Part shown: in pieces, positions 1-8,622 of the stretch
Layout: each line of letters opens with the position of its first letter
Numbering within the stretch: the stretch's first letter is position 1
Origin: Occallatibacter gabretensis
Lineage (GTDB): Bacteria > Acidobacteriota > Terriglobia > Terriglobales > Acidobacteriaceae
Direction of reading: 5' to 3'
Assembly (NCBI RefSeq): GCF_001449115.1
Contig: NZ_LAIJ01000010.1
Coordinates: forward strand, 496,001 to 560,000
DNA: 64,000 nucleotides
Notes under the pieces: generated by a model
The model's input: the letters and a program-made list of their open reading frames with translations, nothing else
The model's database searches: none
Told to the model about the DNA's origin: nothing
Translations under genes and position numbers: made by a program

Positions 1-1275
1 CATCGACCCAATCCCCGGCGTCCGCCTCTCCCATCCAAACTTCTGCGCGCCCGTCTCCAGGCACTCGCGATAATGCCGTGAAGAAAACGGAATCCCACCC
101 GCACTCTCATCCTTGTCCGTATCGTTCAGAAACCGCAGCTTCACCGGATCCATCCCCAGCTCACCGGCAAGCTCATTCATCGCCGCTTCCGTCGCATACA
201 GCCCCGGAACCGCGCCCGGCCCGCGCATATACATCGGCGCGCCCATATTGCGTTTCACCAGCCCGCTCGTCACTTCCAGGTTAGCCACGCTGTAGAGATA
301 CGGCGTCGCCTCTCCACACCCTTCGTCATAATCATCCAGAATCGAAGTATTGTTCAGGTAGTCATGCCGCACCGCCAGCAGCTTCCCATCCTTCGTAGCA
401 CCCAGCTTCACGCGCTGCTCCGTTCGCGGCCTGTATCCCACGCTCGCAAACATCATCCGCCGGTCCACGCTAAGTTTCACCGGCTTGTCCAGCTTCTTCG
501 CCGCTACAGCCGCCAGCGCCGCATGAGGCCACGGAAACAGCTTCCCGCCAAATCCCGACCCCAGAAACCGCGTCACCACGCGCACATTCTCGACAGGCAA
601 ACCCAGCACCTGGGCCATCACCACGCGATGATTCACCACGCCCTGCGAAGTCTCAAACATCGTCACGCGGTCCCCATCCCACACCACCACGCTCGCATGC
701 AACTCAATCGGACTATGAGTTTCCACCGGCGTAATGTAAGTCTGGTCCACCTTCACCGGAGCCGCCTCAAACGCCTTATCCGGATCTCCGCGCTTCGATA
801 CCGACTTTCGCTTCCCGTCATAATCCGCCAGGCTAGCCTTTACATTCGCCGGTAGCGCCTCATACTCCACCTTCACCGCTGCAGCCGCCTCCGTAGCCTG
901 CTCCAACGTATTCGCCACCACCACTGCCACATACTGGCCCCAGTGCCGAACAATCTCGTCCTCCAGCGGCGCCCTCACCTCGCTGTTCGTCGCATTCTGG
1001 TCGCCGGGAACCGTCCTATACAGCTTCCCCACGTTCCCGTGATCCAGCACCAGCAACACCCCCGGCATCTTTTCAGCAACAGACGAATCCAGCTTCACGA
1101 TTCGCCCACTCGCAATCGTCGCCGTCACCGGAACTGCATGAACCATCCCCGGAAAATGAAAATCCGCCGCATACTCCGCCGCGCCCGTAGTCTTCATCGG
1201 CCCATCAATCCGCGACGTAGCCTTCCCAACAATCGAACTCCCAATCCCCAAATCCGGTGCCACTGTCATATCCAT
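1..1275 (-). CDS. paoC: Molybdopterin-binding subunit of a PaoABC/xanthine dehydrogenase-family oxidoreductase (C-terminus cut off)
   Basis: About 425 N-terminal residues are visible; the rest lies left of the window (E. coli PaoC is about 730 aa). The start is the ATG at 1275, preceded by AAGGACGG. The protein shows the MPT-site signature FLGSGFGGK followed by LFPWPHA, typical of the large Mo subunit. It is the last gene of a small/FAD/Mo trio in the order of E. coli paoABC. Family role: two-electron hydroxylation of aldehydes or N-heterocycles. The Tat signal on the small subunit and the Cys-rich FAD subunit argue for a periplasmic aldehyde oxidoreductase rather than cytoplasmic xanthine dehydrogenase, but the substrate is not shown by the sequence. 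Confidence 0.85.
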   Translation of the reverse strand, partial: MDMTVAPDLGIGSSIVGKATSRIDGPMKTTGAAEYAADFHFPGMVHAVPVTATIASGRIVKLDSSVAEKMPGVLLVLDHGNVGKLYRTVPGDQNATNSEVRAPLEDEIVRHWGQYVAVVVANTLEQATEAAAAVKVEYEALPANVKASLADYDGKRKSVSKRGDPDKAFEAAPVKVDQTYITPVETHSPIELHASVVVWDGDRVTMFETSQGVVNHRVVMAQVLGLPVENVRVVTRFLGSGFGGKLFPWPHAALAAVAAKKLDKPVKLSVDRRMMFASVGYRPRTEQRVKLGATKDGKLLAVRHDYLNNTSILDDYDEGCGEATPYLYSVANLEVTSGLVKRNMGAPMYMRGPGAVPGLYATEAAMNELAGELGMDPVKLRFLNDTDKDESAGGIPFSSRHYRECLETGAQKFGWERRTPGIGSM

Positions 1276-1310
1276 GCTGTCCGTCCTTACCTTCGTTCTC
1301 GCACTGCGCT

Positions 1311-1344
1311 GGGTGCCCCAGGTTTCGATTTTGAGATCTGGGAT
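1311..1344. repeat. Palindromic intergenic repeat (GGGTGCCCCA family), paoB-paoC gap
   Basis: It opens with GGGTGCCCCA and contains a near-palindrome around GATTTT (CCAGGTTTC / GAGATCTGG). It lies exactly in the 127-bp gap between the FAD and Mo subunit genes. Similar units occur at 2436-2469, 3400-3446, 4589-4622, 15373-15407 and 26143-26190. Confidence 0.8.
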
Positions 1345-1402
1345 ACCACGAGGCAAACTCGCGTGAATCGGTTCTTGTCCTTTGTCCCTGGGCTTGCAAC
1401 TG

Positions 1403-2398
1403 CTACGCAGTAGTTGCAAGCTTCAGCGTCCTAACCACGCATCTCTTCGCCAACTCCACCTTGAACGCATTATCCCGCCGCACCTTCGCATGCCTCAGCG
1501 CAGCCTCAGCCGCCGCCCGAAAATTCGCCTCAGTAGCTTCCTTCCCCATCAGCGCCGCCTCAGCTTCATGCGAACGCCAGGGCTTAGTCCCCACTCCACC
1601 CAACGCCACGCGCACATACCTCACGCGTCCACCCTCTACGCGAGCCACCACAGCCGCACTCGCCAGCGCAAACTCATAGCTCGCGCGATCCCGCAGCTTC
1701 AGGTATGCGCTCTTCGCACCCTCCACCGGCTTCGGCAGCTCCACATACGTCACCAACTCACCGGCTGCAAGCGCATTCTCAATCTGCGGTGTATCCGCAG
1801 GCAGTTTATGGAAATCCGCAAACGCAATCGTCCGCTTGCCGTTCGGCCCCTCCACATGCACCACCGCCTCCAGAGCCGCCATCGCCACGCACATATCGCT
1901 CGGGTGCGTCGCAATGCAGTGCTCGCTCGTTCCCAGCACCGCATGTACCCGATGGAACCCATCCATCGCCGCGCATCCCGTCCCCGGCACGCGCTTGTTG
2001 CATCCATATCCTCCCGGCTGGCCCGCACTCGGCTCGCGAAAATACGCACACCGCACCCGCTGCAACAAATTCCCACCAGTCGTAGCCATATTCCGCAACT
2101 GCGGTGAAGCCCCCGACAAAAGCGCCTGGCTCAGCACCGCATAGCGCTCCTTCACCGTCGAATTCCACGCCAGGTCGCTGTTTCTCACCAGCGCGCCAAT
2201 CATCAACCCACCGCTGGCAGTCGGTTCAATCTTGTCCAGCGGCAACAGGTTGATATCCACAAGACCGGAAGGCTTCTCAACCCCCAGTTTCATCAGGTCC
2301 ACCAGCGTAGTCCCACCGGCAATAAACCTTGCATTCACCGCAAAGCCAGCCAGCGCCTTATCCGTCCCCGTCGCCTTCACATACCCAAAACTCTGCAT
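1403..2398 (-). CDS. paoB: FAD-binding subunit of PaoABC-like oxidoreductase, with 4Fe-4S cysteines
   Basis: 331 aa. The PCMH-type FAD-binding motif RFIAGGTTLVDLMK lies at residues 24-37, and ATTGGNLLQR at 105-114. Cysteines 117, 133, 142 and 161 match the pattern of the PaoB/YagS subfamily, whose FAD subunit carries an extra 4Fe-4S cluster; LGTSEHCIATHPSDM at 155-169 is also PaoB-like. Ordinary xanthine dehydrogenase FAD subunits lack this insertion. It would pass electrons between the 2Fe-2S subunit (2514-3221) and the Mo subunit (1-1275). The intercistronic gaps on both sides each hold one palindromic repeat. Confidence 0.88.
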   Translation of the reverse strand: MQSFGYVKATGTDKALAGFAVNARFIAGGTTLVDLMKLGVEKPSGLVDINLLPLDKIEPTASGGLMIGALVRNSDLAWNSTVKERYAVLSQALLSGASPQLRNMATTGGNLLQRVRCAYFREPSAGQPGGYGCNKRVPGTGCAAMDGFHRVHAVLGTSEHCIATHPSDMCVAMAALEAVVHVEGPNGKRTIAFADFHKLPADTPQIENALAAGELVTYVELPKPVEGAKSAYLKLRDRASYEFALASAAVVARVEGGRVRYVRVALGGVGTKPWRSHEAEAALMGKEATEANFRAAAEAALRHAKVRRDNAFKVELAKRCVVRTLKLATTA

Positions 2399-2435
2399 CT
2401 CCGTCCTCCAGCAAAAAACCGTGCCATCCTGAGCC

Positions 2436-2469
2436 GGGTGCCCCAGGTCTCGATTTTGAGACCTGGGAT
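2436..2469. repeat. Palindromic intergenic repeat (GGGTGCCCCA family), paoA-paoB gap
   Basis: Perfect 10-bp arms CCCAGGTCTC and GAGACCTGGG around GATTTT, preceded by GGGTGC. Directly after it lies a run of tandem CTGATCTCTGA-like units (about 2470-2502); part of the same run follows the repeat at 3400-3446. It sits between the genes of the 2Fe-2S and FAD subunits and could form an mRNA hairpin there. Confidence 0.85.
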
Positions 2470-2513
2470 AACTGATCTCTGATCTCTGACCCCTGATCTC
2501 TCGGTTCGCGCCG

Positions 2514-3221
2514 TCAGGTGCGAACCTGCCTCACCGCCGCAACAATATTCCCGTAAGCCCCGCACCGGCAGATATTCCCCGCCATCGCATGTCGAATGTC
2601 TTCGTCTAATGGCCCAATCGGCTCCTTCAGCAACGCCACAGCACTCATAATCTGCCCGCTCGTGCAGTACCCGCACTGGTATCCGTCATGCTCCACAAAT
2701 GCCGCCTGCATCGCATGAAGATTCTCCGGCGATCCCAGCCCCTCAATCGTCGTAACCTCGTCGCCCTCATGCATCACCGCAAATGAGAGGCAGCTATTCA
2801 CCCGCCGCCCATTCACATGCACCGTGCACGCGCCGCATTGTCCGTGATCGCAACCCTTCTTCGTCCCCGTCAAGTGAATCCGCTCTCGCAGGGTATCCAG
2901 CAGCGTCGCCCGCGTGTCCAATCCCTGCAAGCGGTACTCCTTGCCATTCACCCGCAGCGTCACATCGGCCACATGTTCGGCTTCAGCCGGAGCCGCCGCC
3001 TCAGGCTCCGTCACCGGCACAGCCTTCGCCAGCGGAGCCGCACTCAGCACACCCGCCGCACCCAGCCCGGAGAGAAACAACCGCCGCGAGAACCCTCCGT
3101 TACCGGGTTCCGAAGTCAACGGTTCCAGATCAATGCTTTGCCGCTCCGCATCCGTCGTTGGCGGAGCAGGAACATTACGCGGCCCCAGATGCTTGAAACG
3201 AGTCCCAGGAAAATCGGCCAC
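2514..3221 (-). CDS. paoA: Tat-exported 2Fe-2S subunit of PaoABC-like oxidoreductase
   Basis: I place the start at the GTG at 3221 (235 aa), because AAGGAGG (complement of 3228-3234) lies six bases upstream. The longest open frame begins at 3287 but has no such site. A twin-arginine signal FSRRLFLSGLG is at residues 44-54, set back from the N-terminus. Two 2Fe-2S sets follow: Cys124, 129, 132 and 144 (plant-type ferredoxin fold, CDHGQCGAC) and Cys183, 186, 218 and 220 (CGYC and CRCG). It is the first gene of the operon. Family role: electron-transfer subunit of a periplasmic Mo hydroxylase folded before export. Confidence 0.88.
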   Translation of the reverse strand: MADFPGTRFKHLGPRNVPAPPTTDAERQSIDLEPLTSEPGNGGFSRRLFLSGLGAAGVLSAAPLAKAVPVTEPEAAAPAEAEHVADVTLRVNGKEYRLQGLDTRATLLDTLRERIHLTGTKKGCDHGQCGACTVHVNGRRVNSCLSFAVMHEGDEVTTIEGLGSPENLHAMQAAFVEHDGYQCGYCTSGQIMSAVALLKEPIGPLDEDIRHAMAGNICRCGAYGNIVAAVRQVRT

Positions 3222-3399
3222 AGTGGGCCTCCTTGATAGAGAGAAATACGAAAAGGCTCCCATCGGAAGGGAACCCGCGAACAACATCCAGAAATAGCTT
3301 CCAATACTGGCGTCTACGCCGCCGTGCCCATCATCCTAATTTATTTGCTATACAGTTTTCTGCTCTGTCTATTGCTTAAATCGCGCCAACAACGCGACT

Positions 3400-3446
3400 G
3401 GGTGCCCCACCCTCGCCGCGGTGTTGATTTTGCGGCTAGGGTGGGA
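3400..3446. repeat. Palindromic intergenic repeat (GGGTGCCCCA family), long-arm variant
   Basis: It starts GGGTGCCCCACCCT and ends AGGGTGGGAG, with a diverged hairpin between, and is followed by CTGATCTCTGATCTC. It lies in the 242-bp gap between the pao operon start (3221) and the 3' end of the aldo/keto reductase (3464). No other gene or clear promoter was recognised in that gap. Confidence 0.75.
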
Positions 3447-3463
3447 GAACTGATCTCTGATCT

Positions 3464-4453
<990 letters not shown>

Positions 4454-4510
4454 TGCATAATCCTCGCAAAAGCATGTCAGCGCGAACGTAGTGGTGCGCT
4501 CTCCTAAAGG

Positions 4511-4562
4511 GCCGTCATCCTGACCGTAGCCGTTTTTCAGGCGGAGGGAAGGACCTGCTTTT
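4511..4562 (-). repeat. Intergenic repeat of the TCCTTC/CAGGATGAC family
   Basis: Read on the minus strand it is AGCAGGTCCTTCCCTCCGCC, then a spacer ending in TCAGGATGACGG. It is the same unit seen on the plus strand at 52.1, 53.2, 53.4 and 53.9 kb. It occupies most of the gap between the reductase and MerR genes together with the next repeat. Confidence 0.8.
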
Positions 4563-4588
4563 AGGATGCGGATTCTACCCATGACGCC

Positions 4589-4622
4589 GGGTGCCCCAGG
4601 TCTGGATTTTCAGACCTGGGAC
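4589..4622. repeat. Palindromic intergenic repeat (GGGTGCCCCA family)
   Basis: GGGTGCCCCAGGTCTGGATT then TTCAGACCTGGGAC. Both arms carry a paired change compared with the 2436-2469 copy (C to G on one side, G to C on the other), so pairing is kept. That is direct evidence for selection on, or recent copying of, the hairpin. Confidence 0.8.
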
Positions 4623-4671
4623 AGCACTTCCGCCAGCTATCCCACCGCCAAGCTAGAAGCTAAAAGCCTCT

Positions 4672-5112
4672 CTACGCCATCACCATTACGGGCTGCTCTT
4701 CCCGCTCAGTCTCTACCGCTTCTGAAGAGCCGCGCAGCCCTAGCTTCTCTTCAATCTTCCTGTAGTTCTCAATCTTGTGTGTCAGAATTGCATGCGCTTT
4801 TTCAAGCGCCTCAATCTGCGTCGCAACCACCGACTGGTGGTCCTCCAGGATCTTCCGCCGTTCCAGCGAAGTCACCTCGCCCTGCTCCCGCAGCGCCGCG
4901 TACCGCTGCAGCTCTCGGATAGGGATATTCGTATCCCGCATACAGTGCAGAAAATTCAGCCACACCGCATCGGTCTCCGAGTAGCGCCGGTGCCCGTTCC
5001 GAGCCCGCCCCACGGGCTGAATCAGTCCAACTCGTTCGTAGTAACGTAGAGTGTGCGTCGTCATACCGCAGCGCTCCGCCATCGTGCGAATGGTATATCC
5101 AGCGTTCCGCAT
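4672..5112 (-). CDS. MerR-family transcriptional regulator
   Basis: 146 aa. The N-terminal winged helix-turn-helix begins YTIRTMAERCGMTTHTLRYYERVGLI (residues 6-31), the classic MerR DNA-binding region, followed by RRYSETD. A coiled-coil dimer helix spans about residues 80-125. No cysteine pair of the metal-sensing kind is present in the C-terminus, so an organic or redox signal is more likely than a metal. The start at 5112 gives the usual N-terminus. It is transcribed toward the aldo/keto reductase and is a likely regulator of it (inference). Confidence 0.9.
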   Translation of the reverse strand: MRNAGYTIRTMAERCGMTTHTLRYYERVGLIQPVGRARNGHRRYSETDAVWLNFLHCMRDTNIPIRELQRYAALREQGEVTSLERRKILEDHQSVVATQIEALEKAHAILTHKIENYRKIEEKLGLRGSSEAVETEREEQPVMVMA

Positions 5113-5302
5113 ACCATCAACGTACTCCTTGAAGCGCGCTCAAAGTCAATTCTTCAACGCCTCGCGGAAACAGGCTTCGCCGTAATCAAAAATCATTATT
5201 ATCAATTGCTTAGTGGCATAAATCGCAAGTTATGCTTCATTCGCTTTACATTTCTTAAGGTTCCCGTCCAGGCCGCCATCCCCAGCAAAGCCTCACGCTC
5301 TT

Positions 5303-5656
5303 ACCGGCACATTACTAAAGTCCAATGCTCTTTCGTACCGTATTCTCGCTCCAGAAAGTTTGCATGCAATTAACCCCATTTGTGCTTTACTCATAATCAG
5401 CAGAGAAAAATGACGGCCCGAATCCACACGGATTCGGGCCGTCATTTTTCAGGGAAGAAGGCCCCCCTCCCCCTGGTTTTTGAAGAGCGGGTAACCACTT
5501 CCGTTAATAATTGGTAAACAGTAGCGCGAGGCCTGGGAAACTGCACAGTCTTAGAATGAAGATCGCATAAAGATTCTAGTAGGAAGTGTGGAACTCTCCG
5601 TAACCTCATAAATACAAACTGCTTCGGACGGAGGGTTGCACAGGATAACTCACGTA
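5303..5656 (+). repeat. Copy A of a ~350-bp non-coding inverted element flanking the 5.7-14.9 kb module
   Basis: This stretch aligns with the reverse complement of 14879-15230 with almost no gaps. A core of about 195 bases (5379-5575) is nearly identical, while both outer parts have diverged but remain colinear; the right end shares GCACAGGATAACTCACG. The core has a perfect hairpin (5406-5449), a pyrimidine tract (GGCCCCCCTCCCCCTGG at about 5460) and a conserved AT-rich part. It fills most of the 610-bp gap between merR and the cytosine deaminase; no other gene was seen there. Possible roles: leader RNA or attenuator, bidirectional terminator, or repeat used for inversion. Confidence 0.85.
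5406..5449. terminator. Perfect 20-bp hairpin with T tracts on both strands (element A)
   Basis: The arms AAAAATGACGGCCCGAATCC and GGATTCGGGCCGTCATTTTT enclose the loop ACAC. With U-tracts on either strand it has the form of a bidirectional intrinsic terminator. It lies about 270 bp upstream of the deaminase start, so it could end leftward or rightward transcripts or act in attenuation. Confidence 0.6.
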
Positions 5657-5722
5657 GTTGTCCGCAATCGAACAGTCCTCAATCGGAAGCAGTATCATCA
5701 TCCACACGGATCGAAAGCTCAA

Positions 5723-6175
5723 ATGAATCAAGCAGATTACAACACCATGCTTCAAGTGGCGCTTGAAGAAGCCCGGCTAGGCTTTTCCGAAGGCGGCGTC
5801 CCTGTCGGCGCGGCTCTCTTCACTGCTCAAGGAGAACTCCTCGGCCGCGGCCGCAACCGCCGCGTCCAGCAAAACGACCCCAGCATCCACGGCGAAACCG
5901 ACGCCTTCCGCGCCGCTGGCCGCCAGCGCGGGTACCGCGACAAGATCATGGTCACCACGCTCGCACCGTGCTGGTACTGCTCCGGCCTCATCCGCCAGTT
6001 CCGCATCGGCACCCTGATCGTCGGCGAAAGCCGCACCTTCTCCGGCGGCCTCGACTGGCTCCGCGAGAACGGCGTCCATGTCATCGACCTCGACAACGCC
6101 GAGTGCTACAACCTAATGCACCGCTTCATCGCCGCCAAACCCGAAATCTGGAACGAAGACATCGGAGAGGATTAA
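5723..6175 (+). CDS. Cytosine deaminase-like zinc enzyme (yeast FCY1 type)
   Basis: 150 aa from the ATG at 5723; the longer frame to 5636 runs into repeat element A. Zinc/catalytic residues are His56 and Glu58 (SIHGETDAF) and Cys83 and Cys86 (APCWYC). Resemblance to yeast cytosine deaminase goes beyond the zinc motif: LGFSEGGVPVG, IVGE and the C-terminal FIAAKPEIWNEDIGE match LGYKEGGVPIG, VVGE and FIDERPQDWFEDIGE. Likely reaction: hydrolytic deamination of cytosine or a related aminopyrimidine, in the cytoplasm. It ends 2 bp before the NIPSNAP gene. The substrate is an inference; related bacterial enzymes deaminate other N-heterocycles. Confidence 0.8.
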   Translation: MNQADYNTMLQVALEEARLGFSEGGVPVGAALFTAQGELLGRGRNRRVQQNDPSIHGETDAFRAAGRQRGYRDKIMVTTLAPCWYCSGLIRQFRIGTLIVGESRTFSGGLDWLRENGVHVIDLDNAECYNLMHRFIAAKPEIWNEDIGED

Positions 6176-6177
6176 CC

Positions 6178-6978
6178 ATGGACCGCCGCAAATTTCTCTC
6201 AGCCTCACTAGCCGCCTCCGCCGCTACAATTGCCCCCATGCAATCGACTCAGGCCCAGGATGCCCAGCAGCACATCATCCGCCCGCGTGAGTTCTACCTG
6301 CTCCGCCGTTACACACTTCAATCCGGCCCCCAAACCGCCCTGACTGAGAAATTCATTTCGGAAGCGCTGATCCCCGCGTTCTCGCGCCGCAACAGCGGAC
6401 CCGTCGGAGCCTTCCGCCTGGACGTTGGCCCCGAAACGCCTGCGTTCTATGTGCTGACTCTGGCCCACACTCCCGGGTTCCCCGCCATGCTCGACCAGGA
6501 ACTCATCACCGACCCGGAATTCGTCAAAGCCGCCGAGCCATTCTGGTCCGCTCCCGCCACGGCTCCCGCTTTCCTCCGCGCCGAATCCACTCTCCTCGTC
6601 TCCTTCGAAGGCTGGCCGCGCCTCACCCCATCCGTCAAAGGCGCAAAGCGCATCTTCCAGCTCCGCACCTACGAGAGCCCCAGCTTCCACGCCCATGAAG
6701 TCAAGGTCCGCATGTTCCATTCCGGCGAATTCGACATCTTCAAAGCCGCCGGCTTCCGCCCTGTCTTCTTCGGCGATACGCTCATCGGTCCGCGCATGCC
6801 CAGCCTTACCTACATGCTGGCCTTCGACGACATAGCCCAACTCGACGCTCAGTGGAACACCTTTCGCAACGACCCCAACTGGAAGAAACTTTCCGCCGAC
6901 CCGCGCTTCGCCTACGAGGCCATCGTCAGCAACATCACCAATCTCTACCTCAGTCCGTTGTCAGCGTCACAAATCTGA
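6178..6978 (+). CDS. NIPSNAP-domain protein with Tat signal
   Basis: 266 aa from the ATG at 6178. The N-terminus MDRRKFLSASLAASA is a twin-arginine signal, so export is expected. Two NIPSNAP-like ferredoxin-fold halves are visible: FYLLRRYTLQSG onwards (about residues 38-110) and FQLRTYESPSFHAHEVKV onwards (about 160-245), the second with the family pattern GDTLIGPRMPSLTYMLAFDD. NIPSNAP proteins have no settled catalytic role; bacterial ones often sit in catabolic clusters. It is cotranscribed with the cytosine deaminase-like gene. Its 3' end is one base from the convergent binding-protein gene. Confidence 0.8.
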   Translation: MDRRKFLSASLAASAATIAPMQSTQAQDAQQHIIRPREFYLLRRYTLQSGPQTALTEKFISEALIPAFSRRNSGPVGAFRLDVGPETPAFYVLTLAHTPGFPAMLDQELITDPEFVKAAEPFWSAPATAPAFLRAESTLLVSFEGWPRLTPSVKGAKRIFQLRTYESPSFHAHEVKVRMFHSGEFDIFKAAGFRPVFFGDTLIGPRMPSLTYMLAFDDIAQLDAQWNTFRNDPNWKKLSADPRFAYEAIVSNITNLYLSPLSASQI

Positions 6979-6979
6979 A

Positions 6980-7972
6980 TCATTGCCCGGCAAACTTCAG
7001 CGAGTAAGCCTGCGCCGGATCGAAGGCATTCCGCAGAATCCCCAGCGCCTTTAGCTGGTCGTAACTGGCCTGCCAGCGCGCCGCTGTCATCTGGCCAACC
7101 TGCGCATCATCGCCAATAAATCCGCCGTCGCGAAGCGCCTGCGCCGTATAAGCCTCCTGCGCCGGGTTCAATGCCGGATTCAGTGTCAGCAGGTACTTGT
7201 TCACCTGACTGGGATCTTTGAGGTAATCCTGCCAGCCGCGAATCGTGGCCCTCACAAACTTCTGCACCACGTCAGCATGCTGCTCCGCATACTCCCGCGT
7301 CGTGAACTGCACGCGGTAGGGATCATACCCCGAACTGCTGATGAGAATCGTTCGCGCCTCAGCCCCAGCCTGCTTCACGAAAAACGGCTCGCTCGTAATA
7401 AATATCTGCTGCACGTAATTCGGATCGGCCAGAAAGTTCGCCACCGAACGCGTTGAGGAAATCTGCTTCACATTCTTGAGGCCATACCGTGCCGTTACAT
7501 ACTTGAGCCAAGTCGCACCGGTCTGTGCCGCAATGGTATGACCTTCGAGATCTTTGAAATCATGAATCGGCGAATCCTTATGGACCATGATCGCCTGTGC
7601 ATCATGTTGCATCGTCGCCGCCACGGCCCGGAGTGGCAGACCGTTCGAGTTCCACTCCAGAACCTGATCGCTCGTTCCCAGCCCGAACTCCGCCTTGCCA
7701 TTCATTACCAGTTGTCCACTGCTGCCGTACTGCGGCAGCGGCACAAGCGTCACTTCCAGGCCCTCGGCCTTGTAATAGCCGTTCAGTTGCGCTTCAAAAA
7801 ATCCGCCATGCTCCGGCTGGGGATACCAATCCAGTTGCAACCGAACCGGCGTCAGCCCATTCGCTGTAGTAGTCGCACCGCCGCGGCAGCCCGAACCCGG
7901 AACAACGACACCAGCGGTCAGCAGAACCGCACAAAGAGTCGTCCACACACGCACACGCATTCCTGATCGCAT
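6980..7972 (-). CDS. THI5/NMT1-type ABC transporter substrate-binding lipoprotein
   Basis: 330 aa from the ATG at 7972 (a GTG at 7975 is possible; AAGGA lies just upstream of both). A lipoprotein signal ends VVVPGSG-Cys29. The mature part begins VRLQLDWYPQPEHGGFFEAQ, the usual opening of NMT1/THI5-like binding proteins for pyrimidine precursors, riboflavin and related N-heterocycles. EFGLGTSDQVL and HTIAAQTGATW are typical ligand-contact regions. It is divergent from the deaminase at 8077. The ATPase and permease that probably partner it are 4.5 kb away (12490-14054) in the other direction. The true ligand cannot be read from sequence. Confidence 0.85.
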   Translation of the reverse strand: MRSGMRVRVWTTLCAVLLTAGVVVPGSGCRGGATTTANGLTPVRLQLDWYPQPEHGGFFEAQLNGYYKAEGLEVTLVPLPQYGSSGQLVMNGKAEFGLGTSDQVLEWNSNGLPLRAVAATMQHDAQAIMVHKDSPIHDFKDLEGHTIAAQTGATWLKYVTARYGLKNVKQISSTRSVANFLADPNYVQQIFITSEPFFVKQAGAEARTILISSSGYDPYRVQFTTREYAEQHADVVQKFVRATIRGWQDYLKDPSQVNKYLLTLNPALNPAQEAYTAQALRDGGFIGDDAQVGQMTAARWQASYDQLKALGILRNAFDPAQAYSLKFAGQ

Positions 7973-8076
7973 CACCCGGTCCTTAAAAGAGAGCTACTCC
8001 GTGATTGAAAGCTATCATGCGTTCGTCCAATGCTTCTTCATTGCTTTCTCATGCACCAACAGTGCAAAGTTCTTAT
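7973..8076. promoter_or_regulatory. Divergent promoter region of binding protein and deaminase/oxidase operon
   Basis: About 104 bp between the two divergent starts must hold both promoters. No convincing -35/-10 pair could be fixed by eye (a TTGAAA at 8005 lacks a good -10). The region is listed because co-regulation of the two transcripts would follow from its small size. Confidence 0.4.
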
Positions 8077-8622
8077 ATGGCATTCACTTCCGGCAGCAGC
8101 CAGCAACTCGCGCTCGACAATGAGCGCATGGCCTCGCTGGTTGCCTTCACGGCCCGGTCACTGGAAACGCCCACACCACGTCCCTTTGGCGCAGCCATCG
8201 TTCACACCCGCACCGGCAAGTTACTTCTCCGCGCATTGAACGACGCACACCGCCAGTTAGATCCCTCTCTTCACGCAGAGGTCCGCGCCATTCGCTTGGC
8301 CACGCGCCGTCTCAAGACGCTTTCGCTCGCCGGTTATACGCTGTACACCACCTGCGAGCCATGCCCCATGTGCATGAGCTGCGCCCTCTGGTCGGAGCTG
8401 GATAGGGTCGTCTACGGTGCCACCATCGAGGACGCCAAACGCCACGTTCTGCAGATTCACATACCGGCCACGGAAGTCGCCAAGCGCAGCGACATGAACT
8501 GCGTTGTCGACGGCCCTGTCTTGCGCGACGAGTGTTACGCTCTCTTCACGCACCCCAACATGCTCCGCGCCTTCCGGGAATGGGGCAAATTCAGGCGGTC
8601 CCGCAAGAAGAGGCCCTCATGA
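8077..8622 (+). CDS. Nucleoside/nucleobase deaminase (CDA/guanine deaminase superfamily)
   Basis: 181 aa from the ATG at 8077; starts at 8005 (TTG) or 8017 (ATG) are possible but would leave under 50 bp for two divergent promoters. Zinc motif: His66 and Glu68 in SLHAEVRAI, Cys96 and Cys99 in CEPCPMCMSCALW. This is the arrangement of guanine deaminases and tRNA adenosine deaminases, but the tail differs from GuaD (compare 32806-33285, a much better guanine deaminase), so the ring substrate is open. Its stop overlaps the next start by ATGA at 8619-8622, so translation is coupled to the FAD oxidase. Confidence 0.82.
   Translation: MAFTSGSSQQLALDNERMASLVAFTARSLETPTPRPFGAAIVHTRTGKLLLRALNDAHRQLDPSLHAEVRAIRLATRRLKTLSLAGYTLYTTCEPCPMCMSCALWSELDRVVYGATIEDAKRHVLQIHIPATEVAKRSDMNCVVDGPVLRDECYALFTHPNMLRAFREWGKFRRSRKKRPS

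Noticed and set aside
364-855. Arg/His-rich plus-strand frames across 1-2100
   Set aside because: Shadows of the minus-strand Mo and FAD subunit genes.
1-3221. Calling the Mo enzyme xanthine dehydrogenase (xdhABC) because a uricase operon is nearby
   Set aside because: The Tat signal and the PaoB-type extra cysteines point to an exported aldehyde oxidoreductase.
5600-5722. TPP, purine or guanidine riboswitch before the deaminase gene
   Set aside because: None of the conserved core strings of these riboswitches was recognised; the conserved element A is described as a repeat instead.
8077-8622. Naming this second deaminase guanine deaminase
   Set aside because: The gene at 32806 is a far better GuaD; this one lacks the GuaD tail, so only the superfamily is given.
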